Shown piece after piece: positions 8,813-18,207 of a stretch of DNA of 64,000 nt. The notes below the pieces were generated by a model. That model had not been told where the DNA came from. It made no database searches and was given only the letters and a program-made list of their open reading frames with translations. The stretch covers positions 186,001-250,000 of the forward strand of contig NZ_JAGQCH010000001.1 of the NCBI RefSeq assembly GCF_024346055.1, given 5' to 3'. Within the stretch, counting starts at the first letter, position 1. Every line of letters starts with the position of its first letter. The stretch is from Cyanobium sp. Cruz CV13-4-11 (GTDB taxonomy: Bacteria; Cyanobacteriota; Cyanobacteriia; PCC-6307; Cyanobiaceae). The position numbers and the translations under genes were made by a program.

Positions 8813-9091
8813 CTAGGAAGCGCCCTGTTGGTCCTGTTGCGGCACCAGGGCGATGTGGTTCAGCAGGGTTGTGATGAAGGCGAACAGCAAGAAGGGCAGC
8901 GAGAGCACCAGGATCAGGCCCACCCCCACCAGGGCGAACAGGGGCCGGCTCGCCCCCATCAGGGCCAGACCCGCCGCCAGGCTCACGAAGATCACGGCCA
9001 TCCAGATCAGGACCTGGCCGTAGATGTCACCGAAGGTCAGGGTGCAGCGAACGTTGAGCGGCTGGCTGAAGGGCGACGGAGTGGGGGCCAT
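8813..9091 (-). CDS. Small two-helix membrane protein
   Basis: 92 residues from ATG 9091. Two hydrophobic segments are clear: VLIWMAVIFVSLAAGLALM and a second starting LFALVGVGLILVLS and running on into FITTLLN. The start at MAPTPSPFSQPLN fits better than one 75 bases upstream, which would add a non-conserved leader. I associate this type with cyanobacteria but cannot name a function. It lies 26 bases upstream of msrA on the same strand. Confidence 0.7.
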   Translation of the reverse strand: MAPTPSPFSQPLNVRCTLTFGDIYGQVLIWMAVIFVSLAAGLALMGASRPLFALVGVGLILVLSLPFLLFAFITTLLNHIALVPQQDQQGAS

Positions 9092-9219
9092 GGGAACGGC
9101 GTGGCAGGCGGTGATGGAACCACGGGCTTTCCAGATAAGCCCAGCCATCGTCCCTGGGAGGGGCAACTCAACATCTGTTTGAAACCTGGTGCCGGATTTC
9201 GCCCGTAGGCCCCGGAGGT

Positions 9220-10986
9220 TCAGGCGGCCTGGAGTTGGCGGTCGGCCTCTTCCCGGTCCCAGAGCCGGCGGTAGGTGCCCTCCTGCTGCAGCAGGTCGTT
9301 GTGGTGGCCCTCCTGGACGAGGTGACCCGCTTCCAGCACCAGGATCCGGTCGCAGGCCGCCGCCGCCGAGAGCTGGTGGCTGATCATCACCACGGTCCGC
9401 CGCTGCTCTTCACGCACCGATCGCAGGATGCCCGCGGCGGTGGTGTTGTCGACGCTGGCCAGGGCGTCATCGAGCACCAGCAGCGGAGCGTCCACCAGCA
9501 GGGCCCGCCCCAGGGCGGTGCGCTGGCGCTGGCCGCCGCTCAGGGTGATGCCCCGCTCCCCCACCAGGGTGCGGTAGCCGTCGGAGAAGCCCTTGATGTC
9601 CCCCTCCAGGCGGGCCTGGCGGGCGGCCTCCTCCACCCGCTCCAGGCCGGCCTCGGGATCGCCGTAGCGCAGGTTGTCCGCCAGGCTGGCGGTGAACAGG
9701 TACCCCTCCTGGGGCACCAGGGCCACCTGGCAGCGCAGATCGCCCAGCCGCAGGCGGGTGACGTCGACCCCATCGAGGAACAGCTGGCCGGCGGGCACTT
9801 CCACCATCCGGCCCAGGGCCCGGGCCAGGGTGGTCTTGCCGCAACCCACCGGCCCCACCACAGCCACCAGCTCACCAGGGCGGATTTCGAAGCTGAGGTC
9901 CTCCAGGGCCGGCCGCTCCGCCCCGGGGTAACGGACCGTGAGGCCACGGGCCACGACGGCGCCGAGGGCCGGGCGACCGGGGGGCAGCGGATCGGCGGGG
10001 GACACGATGGCGGGGGGATGGCTGAGCAGGGCTTCGACCCGCTCCAGGCTCACCTGGCCGGTCTGGAAGGTGTTGAGCGTGAAGCCCAGCAGGGCGGTCG
10101 GGAAGACCAGACGCTCCACGAACAGGATCAGGGCCACCAGATCGCCGATGCTGAGCCGGCCGCTCTCCAGCTGGCCGCTTCCCAGGGCCAGCAGCAGCAG
10201 CAGGCTCAACGAGGCGATCCCCTCGAGCAGGGGGAAGAGGGTGCTGCGGGTGCGGGCCAGGGAGAGCTGGGCATCCAGATACACCTTGTTGAGGTCGGCG
10301 AAGGCCTTCTCCTCGGTGGCCTCCTGGCCGTAGATCTTGATGGCGCCGATGCCGCTGAGGTCCTCCTGGACCAGATCGCTGAGGTTGGCGAGCACCTCCT
10401 GCTGACGCCGCTGCTGCTTCATCATGCGGCCGCCGAACAGGCGCACCACCATCAGCATGCCGGGGTACAAGGACACCGCCGCCAGGCTCAGCAGGGGGTC
10501 GATCGCCAGCATCGCCGGCAGGGTGAGGGCATAGGCCAGCACCGTGTTCGTCAGGCTGAGCAGGGCGAAGCCCAGCAGCCGCCGGATGTTCTCCACATCA
10601 CTGGTGGCCCGGCTGATCACCTCGCCGCTGCCGGTGGTCTGAACCCAGCCGGGGTCCTGGGTGAGCACGTGGTCGAAGATACGCTCCTTCAGGCTGGCTT
10701 CCACCTGCCGGCCGACTCCGAACACCAGAATCCTGGAATAGAGGCGGGTGGCCCCCATCACCGTGGCCAGCACGATGATCAACCCCGCCACACCGAGCAC
10801 ATCGCCAAGCACGAAGCCGGGCTTGAGCGCGTTGATCGTCTGCCGCACCACCAGCGGGATCGCCACCCCCAGCAGGTTGACCACCACCAAGGCACCGGCC
10901 CCCACCAGCACCGTTCGCCTGTGGGGACGGAGGTAGCGCCCGATCAGATCCAGCCGCAGGGCGCTCATGCAGGACGGACGGGGCAT
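9220..10986 (-). CDS. ABC exporter half-transporter (MdlA/LmrC-like, non-catalytic Walker B)
   Basis: 588 residues with six transmembrane helices in about residues 20-310 fused to an ATPase domain (about 345-575), the plan of multidrug and lipid exporters. The ATPase has Walker A GPVGCGKTT, Q-loop VPQEGYLF, signature LSGGQRQR, Walker B LLVLDDAL and H-loop ISHQLS. The residue after Walker B is Asp, not the catalytic Glu. This is the hallmark of the degenerate half of heterodimeric exporters, so a partner with a canonical site is expected elsewhere. AGGAGG five bases before ATG 10986 fixes the start. It is divergent from the DUF3288 gene. Confidence 0.92.
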   Translation of the reverse strand: MPRPSCMSALRLDLIGRYLRPHRRTVLVGAGALVVVNLLGVAIPLVVRQTINALKPGFVLGDVLGVAGLIIVLATVMGATRLYSRILVFGVGRQVEASLKERIFDHVLTQDPGWVQTTGSGEVISRATSDVENIRRLLGFALLSLTNTVLAYALTLPAMLAIDPLLSLAAVSLYPGMLMVVRLFGGRMMKQQRRQQEVLANLSDLVQEDLSGIGAIKIYGQEATEEKAFADLNKVYLDAQLSLARTRSTLFPLLEGIASLSLLLLLALGSGQLESGRLSIGDLVALILFVERLVFPTALLGFTLNTFQTGQVSLERVEALLSHPPAIVSPADPLPPGRPALGAVVARGLTVRYPGAERPALEDLSFEIRPGELVAVVGPVGCGKTTLARALGRMVEVPAGQLFLDGVDVTRLRLGDLRCQVALVPQEGYLFTASLADNLRYGDPEAGLERVEEAARQARLEGDIKGFSDGYRTLVGERGITLSGGQRQRTALGRALLVDAPLLVLDDALASVDNTTAAGILRSVREEQRRTVVMISHQLSAAAACDRILVLEAGHLVQEGHHNDLLQQEGTYRRLWDREEADRQLQAA

Positions 10987-11023
10987 GGGGGCCTCCTAAC
11001 CTAGGCATCGCTCCTCAGGGCCC

Positions 11024-11347
11024 ATGGGCCGCCCGGCCATGGACGACCAGAACCATCCCCTCCATGCCATCGACCGGGAGACGGTCGACCGGCTGCTGGC
11101 GGTGGAGCGCCCCCAGGACGAGCACCTGGTTGATGCAGCGAGGCTGCAGACGCGCTATGCGGGTTTTCCTGGGGCCGCCGACATCCGCGACGACCTGGAG
11201 CGCCTCCTGCGGCTCTGGGGTCTGGACAGCGAATCGCTGCATTCCCGCACCAGGGCCATCTGGGCGGCAGGGTTCCGACCGGGTCCTGCTCCGGTGGCCG
11301 AAGCGGTGGGGTCCGGGTTTGATACCGCCTCCGACGACGCCGCCTGA
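11024..11347 (+). CDS. DUF3288 family protein
   Basis: 107 residues matching the small cyanobacterial DUF3288 family: NHPLHAIDRETVDRLLAVE near the start, then DEHLVDAARLQTRYAGFPGA and a helical RDDLERLLRLWGLDSE segment. No molecular role is known for the family. The last ~20 residues are low complexity. It is divergent from the ABC exporter by 37 bases and ends 75 bases before a strong terminator hairpin. An internal ATG at residue 6 is the alternative start. Confidence 0.85.
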   Translation: MGRPAMDDQNHPLHAIDRETVDRLLAVERPQDEHLVDAARLQTRYAGFPGAADIRDDLERLLRLWGLDSESLHSRTRAIWAAGFRPGPAPVAEAVGSGFDTASDDAA

Positions 11348-11422
11348 GCCGGGCTGCCGGTTTTCGGGCTGTTGGTCAGAATGGGCTTCCTCGGGCGATA
11401 GTGGGACTGTCCCCATCACCCG

Positions 11423-11455
11423 GCCCGGCGTGCTCTGCACCCGGGCTATTTTTTT
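11423..11455 (+). terminator. Rho-independent terminator before trpD
   Basis: GCCCGG-C-GTGC, a TCT loop and GCACCCGGGC form a ten-pair stem with one bulged C, followed by TA and then seven T residues. It lies between the DUF3288 gene and trpD on the plus strand. I read it as the terminator of DUF3288; it could instead act as an attenuator in a trpD leader, but I see no Trp-rich leader peptide. Confidence 0.85.
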
Positions 11456-11532
11456 GCCTTGCGGGGGGTCGCGGTCCGTGGTGGTGATCAGCCCATTCCC
11501 TTAGGTTGCCGCTGACGGTTCAGCTTTCGGTG

Positions 11533-12573
11533 ATGTCTGCCTCCCCCGCCTGGCCCCAGCTGTTGGAGCAGCTTCTGTGCGGCCAGGACCTCCAGGCCCA
11601 CCAGGCCGACGCTCTGATGCGGGGCTGGCTGGCCGGCGCCATCGATCCCGTGCTGACCGGTGCCCTGCTGGCGGCCCTGCGGGCCAAGGGCACCAGCGGC
11701 GAGGAGCTGGCGGCGATGGCCGCCGTCCTGCGGGAGGCCTGCCCCCTGCCGGGGGAACGGCCAGCGCTGGAGTTGATCGACACCTGTGGCACCGGCGGTG
11801 CCGGTGCCGACAGCTTCAACATCTCCACGGCCGTGGCCTTCACGGCGGCCGCCTGCGGGGCCCATGTGGCCAAGCACGGCAACCGCAGTGCCAGCGGCCG
11901 GGTCGGATCGGCCGACGTGCTCGAGGCCCTGGGCCTGCAACTGGGGGCCCCGCTGGCGACGGTGGTGGAGGCCCTGCCGCGCACCGGCGTGACCTTCCTG
12001 TTCGCCCCGGGCTGGCACCCCGCCCTGGTGGGGATGGCCCCCCTGCGCCGCACCCTCGGCGTACGCACCGTCTTCAACCTGCTCGGACCGCTCGTCAATC
12101 CCCTCACCCCCGAGGCCCAGGTGCTGGGTGTGGCCCGGCCCGACCTGCTCGATCCGATGGCCGACGCCCTGCGCCGCCTCGGCCAGCGTCGCGCCATCGT
12201 CGTCCATGGCCATGGCGGCCTGGATGAGGCCACCCTCTCGGGTCCCAGTGAGCTGCGTCTCCTCGAGGACGGCGAGGTGCGCAGCGACTGGCTTGATCCT
12301 GAGGCCCTGGGGCTGGCGCCAGCCGGTCTGGAGGCGCTCAGGGGCGGGGATGTGGCGGCCAACCGTCTGATTCTGGAGGCGGTCCTGCAGGGACGGGGCA
12401 CCCAGGCCCAGGCGGATGTGGTGGCCCTCAACGCTGCCCTGGTGCTCAAGGCGGCGGGGCTGGAGCCGTCCATCGCCGCGGCCCTGGCCCGGGCTCGCCA
12501 GGCCCTGGCTGACGGCAGCGCCTGGGCCAGGCTGGAAGCGCTGCGAGCCGCGCTTTCGGGGTCTGAAGGATGA
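11533..12573 (+). CDS. trpD: Anthranilate phosphoribosyltransferase
   Basis: Second step of tryptophan synthesis: joins anthranilate to PRPP. 346 residues, the normal family length, when started at ATG 11533; a TTG 27 bases upstream is less likely. PRPP- and metal-binding motifs are present: [38 protein letters not shown] and the late [10 protein letters not shown]. Its stop overlaps the carA start in ATGA, so tryptophan and carbamoyl phosphate genes are translated in tandem. The other trp genes are not in the window. Confidence 0.97.
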   Translation: MSASPAWPQLLEQLLCGQDLQAHQADALMRGWLAGAIDPVLTGALLAALRAKGTSGEELAAMAAVLREACPLPGERPALELIDTCGTGGAGADSFNISTAVAFTAAACGAHVAKHGNRSASGRVGSADVLEALGLQLGAPLATVVEALPRTGVTFLFAPGWHPALVGMAPLRRTLGVRTVFNLLGPLVNPLTPEAQVLGVARPDLLDPMADALRRLGQRRAIVVHGHGGLDEATLSGPSELRLLEDGEVRSDWLDPEALGLAPAGLEALRGGDVAANRLILEAVLQGRGTQAQADVVALNAALVLKAAGLEPSIAAALARARQALADGSAWARLEALRAALSGSEG

Positions 12574-13769
12574 TCAGGGTTCCCGCCGCCGCCACCCTGG
12601 ACACCCCACAGGAGGCCCCTGCCCTGGCCAGCACCGCTCCAGACGACGCTCCGGCCGTGCTCGTCCTGGCCGATGGCACCGTGCTGCGGGGCCTGGCCTG
12701 CGGGGCCCGTGGCCGTGTCTGTGGCGAGGTGGTCTTCAACACCGGCATGACCGGCTACCAGGAGGTGCTCACCGATCCGAGCTACGCCGGCCAGCTGATC
12801 ACCTTCACCTATCCCGAGCTCGGCAACACCGGCGTCAACGGTGAAGATCTGGAGGCCGACCAGGCCCATGCCCGCGGCTGCATCGTCCGCCAGCTCGCCC
12901 CCCGACCCAGCAACTGGCGCTGCGAGGAGACCCTCGACCACTGGCTGATCCGCCAGGGCGTGGTTGGCATCCGGGGCGTCGACACCCGGGCCCTGGTGCG
13001 CCATCTGCGCGAGGGCGGCGCCATCAACGGCGCCATCGCCAGCGACGGCACCGACCCGGCCACCCTGCTGCAACAGGTGCTGGCCACCCCGGCCATGGAT
13101 GGCCTCAACCTGGCGGCCCGGGTCAGCACCAGGGAGCCCTACACCTGGAGCCGCCCCTGCGCGGCCCCCTTCGACACCAGGCTCCAGCCCCGTCCAGAGC
13201 GCCCCTACCGGGTGGTGGCGATCGATTTCGGCATCAAGCGGGCCATCCTCGAGCGCCTTGTGGCCCACGGCTGCGCGGTCACGGTGCTGCCGGCCGATGC
13301 CAGCCTGGAGCAGGTGCTGGCCATGGAGCCGGAGGGGGTGTTCCTCTCCAACGGCCCCGGCGACCCGGCCGCGGTGCACGAAGGCATCGCCCTGGCCCGC
13401 GACCTTTTGCAGCAACCGCAGCTGCCGGTCTTTGGCATCTGCCTCGGCCACCAGATCCTCGGTCTGGCCCTGGGGGGCCGCAGCTTCAAGCTTGGGTACG
13501 GCCACCGCGGCCTCAACCACCCCTGCGGCTCCCCCGGTTCGGTGGAGATCACGAGCCAGAACCATGGGTTCGCCCTCGATGCGGCCTCCCTGCCTCCCGA
13601 GCGGGTGTGGATCACCCACCACAACCTCAATGACCGCACCGTGGCCGCCCTGGCGCTGCGCCACCAGCCGGTGTTCGGCGTCCAGTACCACCCGGAGGCC
13701 AGCCCAGGCCCCCACGATGCCGACCACCACTTCGCCCGGTTCACGGCGCTGATGGCGGAACGGCGCTGA
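12570..13769 (+). CDS. carA: Carbamoyl-phosphate synthase small subunit
   Basis: Glutaminase subunit that supplies ammonia to CarB for pyrimidine and arginine synthesis. 399 residues. The N-terminal domain carries [20 protein letters not shown]; the class I amidotransferase domain has FLSNGPGDP, the nucleophile in FGICLGHQ and the His-Glu pair in [11 protein letters not shown]. About 30 residues before the conserved ADGTVLRG are Ala/Pro-rich and add to the usual length. The ATG lies in a four-base overlap with trpD. carB is not in the window. Confidence 0.98.
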   Translation: MIRVPAAATLDTPQEAPALASTAPDDAPAVLVLADGTVLRGLACGARGRVCGEVVFNTGMTGYQEVLTDPSYAGQLITFTYPELGNTGVNGEDLEADQAHARGCIVRQLAPRPSNWRCEETLDHWLIRQGVVGIRGVDTRALVRHLREGGAINGAIASDGTDPATLLQQVLATPAMDGLNLAARVSTREPYTWSRPCAAPFDTRLQPRPERPYRVVAIDFGIKRAILERLVAHGCAVTVLPADASLEQVLAMEPEGVFLSNGPGDPAAVHEGIALARDLLQQPQLPVFGICLGHQILGLALGGRSFKLGYGHRGLNHPCGSPGSVEITSQNHGFALDAASLPPERVWITHHNLNDRTVAALALRHQPVFGVQYHPEASPGPHDADHHFARFTALMAERR

Positions 13770-13837
13770 ATCGGCACGTTTCGTTGCGGTTCCCGCATTC
13801 GGGATAGGGGTCTCTACAGTTCGGCGCGTTCAACACC

Positions 13838-14221
13838 TTGAGGACTGGGGCCATCACCGACCTGCAGCGACTGACCGTCTCCCTGAGAGGGGGCAGCGAA
13901 CGGCGGGAAGCGTGCCTGCTGTTCAGTTTCACGGGGCAACTGGACGCCTATTCCGACAAGCAGTTCACCGAGTTCATCAGCGACCGGCACAAGGGCGAGA
14001 CCCTCCCTGTCGTCATCGACCTCAGCCGCATCGATTTCATCGACTCCTCCGGACTCGGTGCCCTGGTGCAGCTGGCCAAGCTGTTCAACGAGACCTCCCG
14101 CCAGTTCCTCGTGGTCGGCAACGCCCGCGTCGTCCAGACCGTCAAGCTGGTGCGCCTGGAGGCGTTCCTGCACCTGCAACCCGATCTGGAGTCCGCCCTT
14201 GGCAGCCTCGCCCCCGCCTGA
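13838..14221 (+). CDS. STAS-domain anti-sigma factor antagonist (SpoIIAA/RsbV type)
   Basis: 127 residues with a single STAS domain. The motif IDFIDSSGLGALVQL contains the Ser that is phosphorylated in partner-switching antagonists, and the preceding VVIDLSRI strand fits. Such proteins bind an HATPase-type anti-sigma kinase; a candidate of that class lies at 56580 in this window. The start appears to be TTG 13838; no ATG precedes the conserved region. The gene begins 68 bases after carA, and its end overlaps the start of mrnC. Confidence 0.85.
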   Translation: MRTGAITDLQRLTVSLRGGSERREACLLFSFTGQLDAYSDKQFTEFISDRHKGETLPVVIDLSRIDFIDSSGLGALVQLAKLFNETSRQFLVVGNARVVQTVKLVRLEAFLHLQPDLESALGSLAPA

Positions 14222-14645
14222 GGGGCCCGGCCACTGGGTGGCCTCCGTACCCAGCCAGGTTCCCGCCACGCCCCTGGCCACGGCCCAGCTGGCCTGGTTG
14301 GGGGATGCGGTCTGGGAACTGCACCAGCGGCTGCGGCACTGCCGGCAACCGGCCCGGGCGGCCGACCTCCACCTGGCTGTGGTGGCGGAGGTCCAGGCCG
14401 AAGCCCAGGCGGAGGCCCTTCGGCGTCTGGATCCCCTGCTGAGCGAGGCGGAGCGCCGAGTCGTGCTGCGCGGCCGCAACCAGGCGGGACGCGGTCCCCG
14501 CCGCGGCGCCCCCCGGGCCTATGGGCAGGCCACGGGATTTGAGACGATGCTGGGATGGCTTTTTCTGCAGGACCCCAGACGGCTGGCTGAGCTGCTGGAC
14601 CATCTCGAGAAGACCGAACCCTGTCCCCCCTCCGCCAGCCCATGA
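14199..14645 (+). CDS. mrnC: Mini-ribonuclease 3
   Basis: Mini-III is an RNase III catalytic domain without the dsRNA-binding domain; it matures 23S rRNA in Firmicutes and occurs in cyanobacteria. The signature LAWLGDAVWELHQRLR holds the catalytic Asp, and YGQATGFETMLGWLFLQ the second acidic site. 148 residues from TTG 14199, which is preceded by GGAG at seven bases; GTG 14238 is an alternative. The start is inside the STAS gene and the stop overlaps rlmB in ATGA. Pairing with rlmB supports a shared 23S rRNA role. Confidence 0.9.
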   Translation: MAASPPPEGPGHWVASVPSQVPATPLATAQLAWLGDAVWELHQRLRHCRQPARAADLHLAVVAEVQAEAQAEALRRLDPLLSEAERRVVLRGRNQAGRGPRRGAPRAYGQATGFETMLGWLFLQDPRRLAELLDHLEKTEPCPPSASP

Positions 14646-16339
14646 GTCCCTCCCCTGACCGCCGCGGCGATCGCCGCCCCGACCGACGTCCTGACCGTCG
14701 CCCTGATTCCGGTGCTGACCGCACCCCCCGCCGCCTCGGCTCCGGTGCCGGTGGCCGCCCCATCAGCCGCGGTTCCGGCTCCGCCCGCCCCCGGCGCCCC
14801 GGGGAGGCCTTCGGCCGTGACAAGCCTCCTTTCGAGCGGGAGCGTGGCGGTGAGCGGCCCGGTGGCTCCGACCGTTCGGCCGGCAGCCCCTACGGCCGCC
14901 GCCCCTACGAAGGTCGCCCCGGCGCCGATCGCCCCGATGACTCCCGCGGCGGCGCCGGACGGCCGACCCGCGAGCGTCGCGCTGGTGACCGCTTCATCCC
15001 CGCCCGCCCCTCCTTCGGCCGACCCGTTCCGGGCCGGGGTGGAGCCGGACGCCCGACCACCGGCCGTCCCATCCCGTCGCGGACCGGCGGGCCGGCCCGC
15101 CGCGGCCCGGCCCTGTTCCGGGACGCGGACCGCGCCCCGCGGACCTTCCAGGGCCGCAGCGGACCGGAGCGGCCGGAGTCCGACGGCTCCGATGTCGATT
15201 TCCGCGGCGCCGCGGAGGCCTTCGCCGCCGCCGCTCCCACCGACCTGATCTGGGGCCGCCACACCACCCAGGCCACCCTGGAGAGCGGCCGGCCGATCCA
15301 CCGCGTCTGGTGCACCCCCGAGATGCGCTTCAACCCGCGCTTCCTGCAGCTGCTGCGGGAGGCGAAGGCCTCCGGCGTGCTGGTGGAGGAGGTGACCTGG
15401 GCGCGCCTGGGCCAGCTCACCGGTGGCGCCGTGCACCAGGGCATCGTGTTGCAGCCCGCCGCCGCCGAGACCCTCGACCTGACCAGCCTGATCGAAGGCT
15501 GCCGCAGCATCGGTGAGGCCCCCCTGCTGATCGCGGTGGATGGCCTTACCGATCCCCACAACCTCGGCGCCATCGTCCGCAGTGCCGAGGCCCTCGGCGC
15601 CCACGGCATGGTGCTGCCCCAGCGCCGCAACGCCGGCCTCACCGGCTCAGTGGCCAAGGTGGCCGCCGGCGCCCTGGAGCACCTGCCGGTGGCCCGGGTG
15701 GTCAACCTCAACCGTTCCCTCGACGCCCTCAAGCAAGAGGGCTACCGGGTGGTGGGTCTGGCCGAGGAGGGCACGGTCAGCCTGGAGGAGGTGGACCTGG
15801 AGGGCCCCCTGGTGGTGGTCACCGGTTCGGAAGGGGACGGCCTGTCGCTGCTGACGCGCCGGTCCTGCGACCAGTTGGTGCGCATCCCCCTGCGGGGCGC
15901 CACCCCAAGCCTCAACGCTTCGGTGGCCACGGCGCTGCTGCTCTATGAAGTGGCCCGCCGCGGCTGGATGCGGGGCCTGACGGGCTCCGCCCCCGCCCCC
16001 AGGATCGTGCGCCCCTCGATGCCGGCGCCGCCCGATCCCGAGCTGCCGAGCGAGAGCGAGCTGCCGGCCCAGGTGGAGCCCGAGCTTCTGACCCAGGTGG
16101 AGCCTGAGGCCGCTGCCTTCGAAACACCGACCGAGCCAGTCGCCTGGCAGCACCAGGAAGCGCCTGGCGAGAGCGAACCAGAACCGCCCGTGGATGGCGA
16201 ACTGGAAGGGCCTCTCGAGCCGGCTGCCAACGGTCTGCCGGAGGCGGCCCCCCAGGACTCCCCGTCTGAGGCCCCCCTGGAGACGCTGCCCTACCCGGCC
16301 GCGTCGGTTGCGGGCTTCGAGGGCGACATTCGCCTCTGA
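14642..16339 (+). CDS. rlmB: 23S rRNA 2'-O-ribose methyltransferase (SpoU/TrmH family) with long disordered tails
   Basis: 565 residues, more than twice the usual ~250. Residues 1 to about 190 are Arg/Gly/Pro/Asp-rich with short RPDRR-type repeats. The methyltransferase follows: substrate-binding IWGRHTTQATLESGRPIHRV, then the knotted SAM domain with DGLTDPHNLGAIVRSAEALG, VTGSEGDGLS and SLNASVATALLLYE. About 110 acidic, Pro/Glu-rich residues end the protein. The core is complete, so it probably makes the conserved 2'-O-methylguanosine. The tails suggest RNA binding or phase behaviour, which is inference. Confidence 0.93.
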   Translation: MSPSPDRRGDRRPDRRPDRRPDSGADRTPRRLGSGAGGRPISRGSGSARPRRPGEAFGRDKPPFERERGGERPGGSDRSAGSPYGRRPYEGRPGADRPDDSRGGAGRPTRERRAGDRFIPARPSFGRPVPGRGGAGRPTTGRPIPSRTGGPARRGPALFRDADRAPRTFQGRSGPERPESDGSDVDFRGAAEAFAAAAPTDLIWGRHTTQATLESGRPIHRVWCTPEMRFNPRFLQLLREAKASGVLVEEVTWARLGQLTGGAVHQGIVLQPAAAETLDLTSLIEGCRSIGEAPLLIAVDGLTDPHNLGAIVRSAEALGAHGMVLPQRRNAGLTGSVAKVAAGALEHLPVARVVNLNRSLDALKQEGYRVVGLAEEGTVSLEEVDLEGPLVVVTGSEGDGLSLLTRRSCDQLVRIPLRGATPSLNASVATALLLYEVARRGWMRGLTGSAPAPRIVRPSMPAPPDPELPSESELPAQVEPELLTQVEPEAAAFETPTEPVAWQHQEAPGESEPEPPVDGELEGPLEPAANGLPEAAPQDSPSEAPLETLPYPAASVAGFEGDIRL

Positions 16340-16400
16340 ACCCCGCAGGGGGGGTGGCACCGACCGCCCCCCAGAATGGCCACCTCCCATCCTCTTCTCC

Positions 16401-16652
16401 ATGAACCCACTGCTCTGGCCCATGCGCGGCATCGCCAATGGGTTGGGCCTGGCCTGGTGGGCGCGGGTGGAGACCCGCTCCCCCGACGCGGTGTACTGGT
16501 TCGGGCCCTTCGTGCGGCGGCGGACGCTGGAGCAGGCGCTGCCCGCCTTTCTCGACGACCTGCGGGCGGAGTCACCGGCGTCGCTGGAGCACCAGTGCCT
16601 GCGCACCGGCCGCCGCGAGCCGTTCACCGAATCCCCAGATCTGGCCGACTGA
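16401..16652 (+). CDS. DUF1816 small protein
   Basis: 83 residues of the cyanobacterial DUF1816 family. The conserved run is WWARVETRSPDAVYWFGPFVRR followed by a helix with ALPAFLDDLRAESP. The fold is thought to resemble the CpcD linker domain, but no partner is known. Start at ATG 16401, 61 bases after rlmB; gatA follows by 44 bases on the same strand. Confidence 0.85.
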   Translation: MNPLLWPMRGIANGLGLAWWARVETRSPDAVYWFGPFVRRRTLEQALPAFLDDLRAESPASLEHQCLRTGRREPFTESPDLAD

Positions 16653-16696
16653 TTCTGGCCGACTGATAGCGTCCAACGCAGCTGGCTAGCGGTTGG

Positions 16697-18169
16697 ATGG
16701 GCATCGCCGAATGGCGGGAGCAGCTTCAGCGGGGCGAGGTGTCGGCCCGGGAGCTCACGGATCGCCACCTGGCGCGCATCACGGCGGTGGATCCCACGCT
16801 GCATGCCTTCCTGGAGGTGACCAGCGAGCGGGCGCGGGCCGATGCCGACCGTATCGACGCGGCTCGGGCGGCCGGTGAGACCCTACCCCCCCTGGCCGGC
16901 ATCCCCCTGGCCATCAAGGACAACCTCTGCACCAAGGGCATCCGCACGACCTGCTCCAGCCGCATGCTGGAGAACTTCATTCCCCCCTACGAATCCACGG
17001 TGACCGAACGGCTCTGGCAGGCCGGTGCCGTCCTGCTGGGCAAGACCAACCTCGACGAGTTCGCCATGGGCAGCTCCACCGAGACCTCGGCGTTCGGTGC
17101 CAGCCGCAACCCCTGGAATCCGGACCGGGTGCCCGGGGGCAGTTCCGGTGGCAGCGCGGCGGCCGTGGCCGCCGGCGAGTGCATCGGCGCCCTGGGCTCC
17201 GACACCGGCGGCTCGATCCGCCAGCCCGCCAGCTTCTGCGGTGTGGTGGGTCTCAAGCCCACCTACGGCCGCGTGAGCCGCTGGGGGCTGGTGGCCTTCG
17301 CCTCTTCTCTCGACCAGGTGGGCCCGTTCAGCAGCAGCGTGGCCGATGCCGCCGAGCTGCTGCAGGTGATCGCCGGGGAGGACCCCCGCGATGCCACCTG
17401 CCTGCGGGCGCCGGTGCCCGATTACTCCGCCGACCTGGACACACCCATCAAGGGCCTCCGGGTCGGGCTGATCCGGGAATGCTTCGACCAGGACGGACTC
17501 GATCCCGAGGTGAAGGCCTCGGTCCTGGCGGCCGCCGCCCAGCTGGAGGCCCTCGGCTGTGAGCTGGTGGATGTGAGCTGCCCCCGCTTCAACGACGGCA
17601 TTGCCACGTACTACGTGATCGCCCCCTCGGAGGCCTCCGCCAACCTGGCGCGCTACGACGGCGTCAAGTACGGCTTCCGGGCGCCGGCCACCGAAGCCGG
17701 CAGCGACGGCCTGGCGGCGATGACCGCCCGCAGCCGGGCCAGCGGTTTCGGCGAGGAGGTGCAGCGCCGCATCCTGATCGGCACCTATGCCCTCTCCGCG
17801 GGCTATGTGGACGCCTACTACCGCAAGGCCCAGCAGGTGCGCACCCTCATCCGCCGCGATTTCGACCGCGCCTTCGAGAGCGTCGACGTGCTCCTGACCC
17901 CCACCTCGCCCACCACCGCCTTCCCCAGCGGCGCCCACGCCGGCGACCCCCTGGCCATGTACCTGGCCGACCTGCTCACCATCCCCGCCAACCTGGCCGG
18001 CCTGCCGGCCATCAGCGTTCCCTGCGGCTTCGACGCCCAGGGCCTGCCGATCGGGCTGCAGCTGATCACCGGGGTGCTCGAGGAGGCGAAGCTGCTGCAG
18101 GTGGCCCACCAGTACGAACGGGCGGCGGCGGTGATGGACTCCCGGCCCGCGGCGGCGCTTGTGGGCTGA
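16697..18169 (+). CDS. gatA: Glu/Asp-tRNA amidotransferase subunit A
   Basis: Amidase subunit of GatCAB, which converts Glu-tRNA(Gln) to Gln-tRNA(Gln). 490 residues, the standard length. The Ser-cisSer-Lys triad is visible: Lys in [12 protein letters not shown], and the amidase signature [15 protein letters not shown] with [16 protein letters not shown]. The C-terminal region with [15 protein letters not shown] is normal. It closes the housekeeping run; an accessory block begins directly after it. Confidence 0.98.
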   Translation: MGIAEWREQLQRGEVSARELTDRHLARITAVDPTLHAFLEVTSERARADADRIDAARAAGETLPPLAGIPLAIKDNLCTKGIRTTCSSRMLENFIPPYESTVTERLWQAGAVLLGKTNLDEFAMGSSTETSAFGASRNPWNPDRVPGGSSGGSAAAVAAGECIGALGSDTGGSIRQPASFCGVVGLKPTYGRVSRWGLVAFASSLDQVGPFSSSVADAAELLQVIAGEDPRDATCLRAPVPDYSADLDTPIKGLRVGLIRECFDQDGLDPEVKASVLAAAAQLEALGCELVDVSCPRFNDGIATYYVIAPSEASANLARYDGVKYGFRAPATEAGSDGLAAMTARSRASGFGEEVQRRILIGTYALSAGYVDAYYRKAQQVRTLIRRDFDRAFESVDVLLTPTSPTTAFPSGAHAGDPLAMYLADLLTIPANLAGLPAISVPCGFDAQGLPIGLQLITGVLEEAKLLQVAHQYERAAAVMDSRPAAALVG

Positions 18170-18207
18170 GCAGCACCCAGAATCCCCATCCTCCGGAGAC
18201 GCCGGCC

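Noticed and set aside
11348-11532. Trp attenuator with leader peptide before trpD
   Set aside because: There is one strong terminator but no short frame with consecutive Trp codons and no alternative pairing seen.
11520-13730. 736-codon minus-strand frame opposite trpD and carA
   Set aside because: Covers two secure genes in antisense and shows no family features.
14519-15604. Minus-strand Gly/Ala-rich frame opposite rlmB
   Set aside because: Product of the Arg/Gly-rich low-complexity coding sequence on the other strand.
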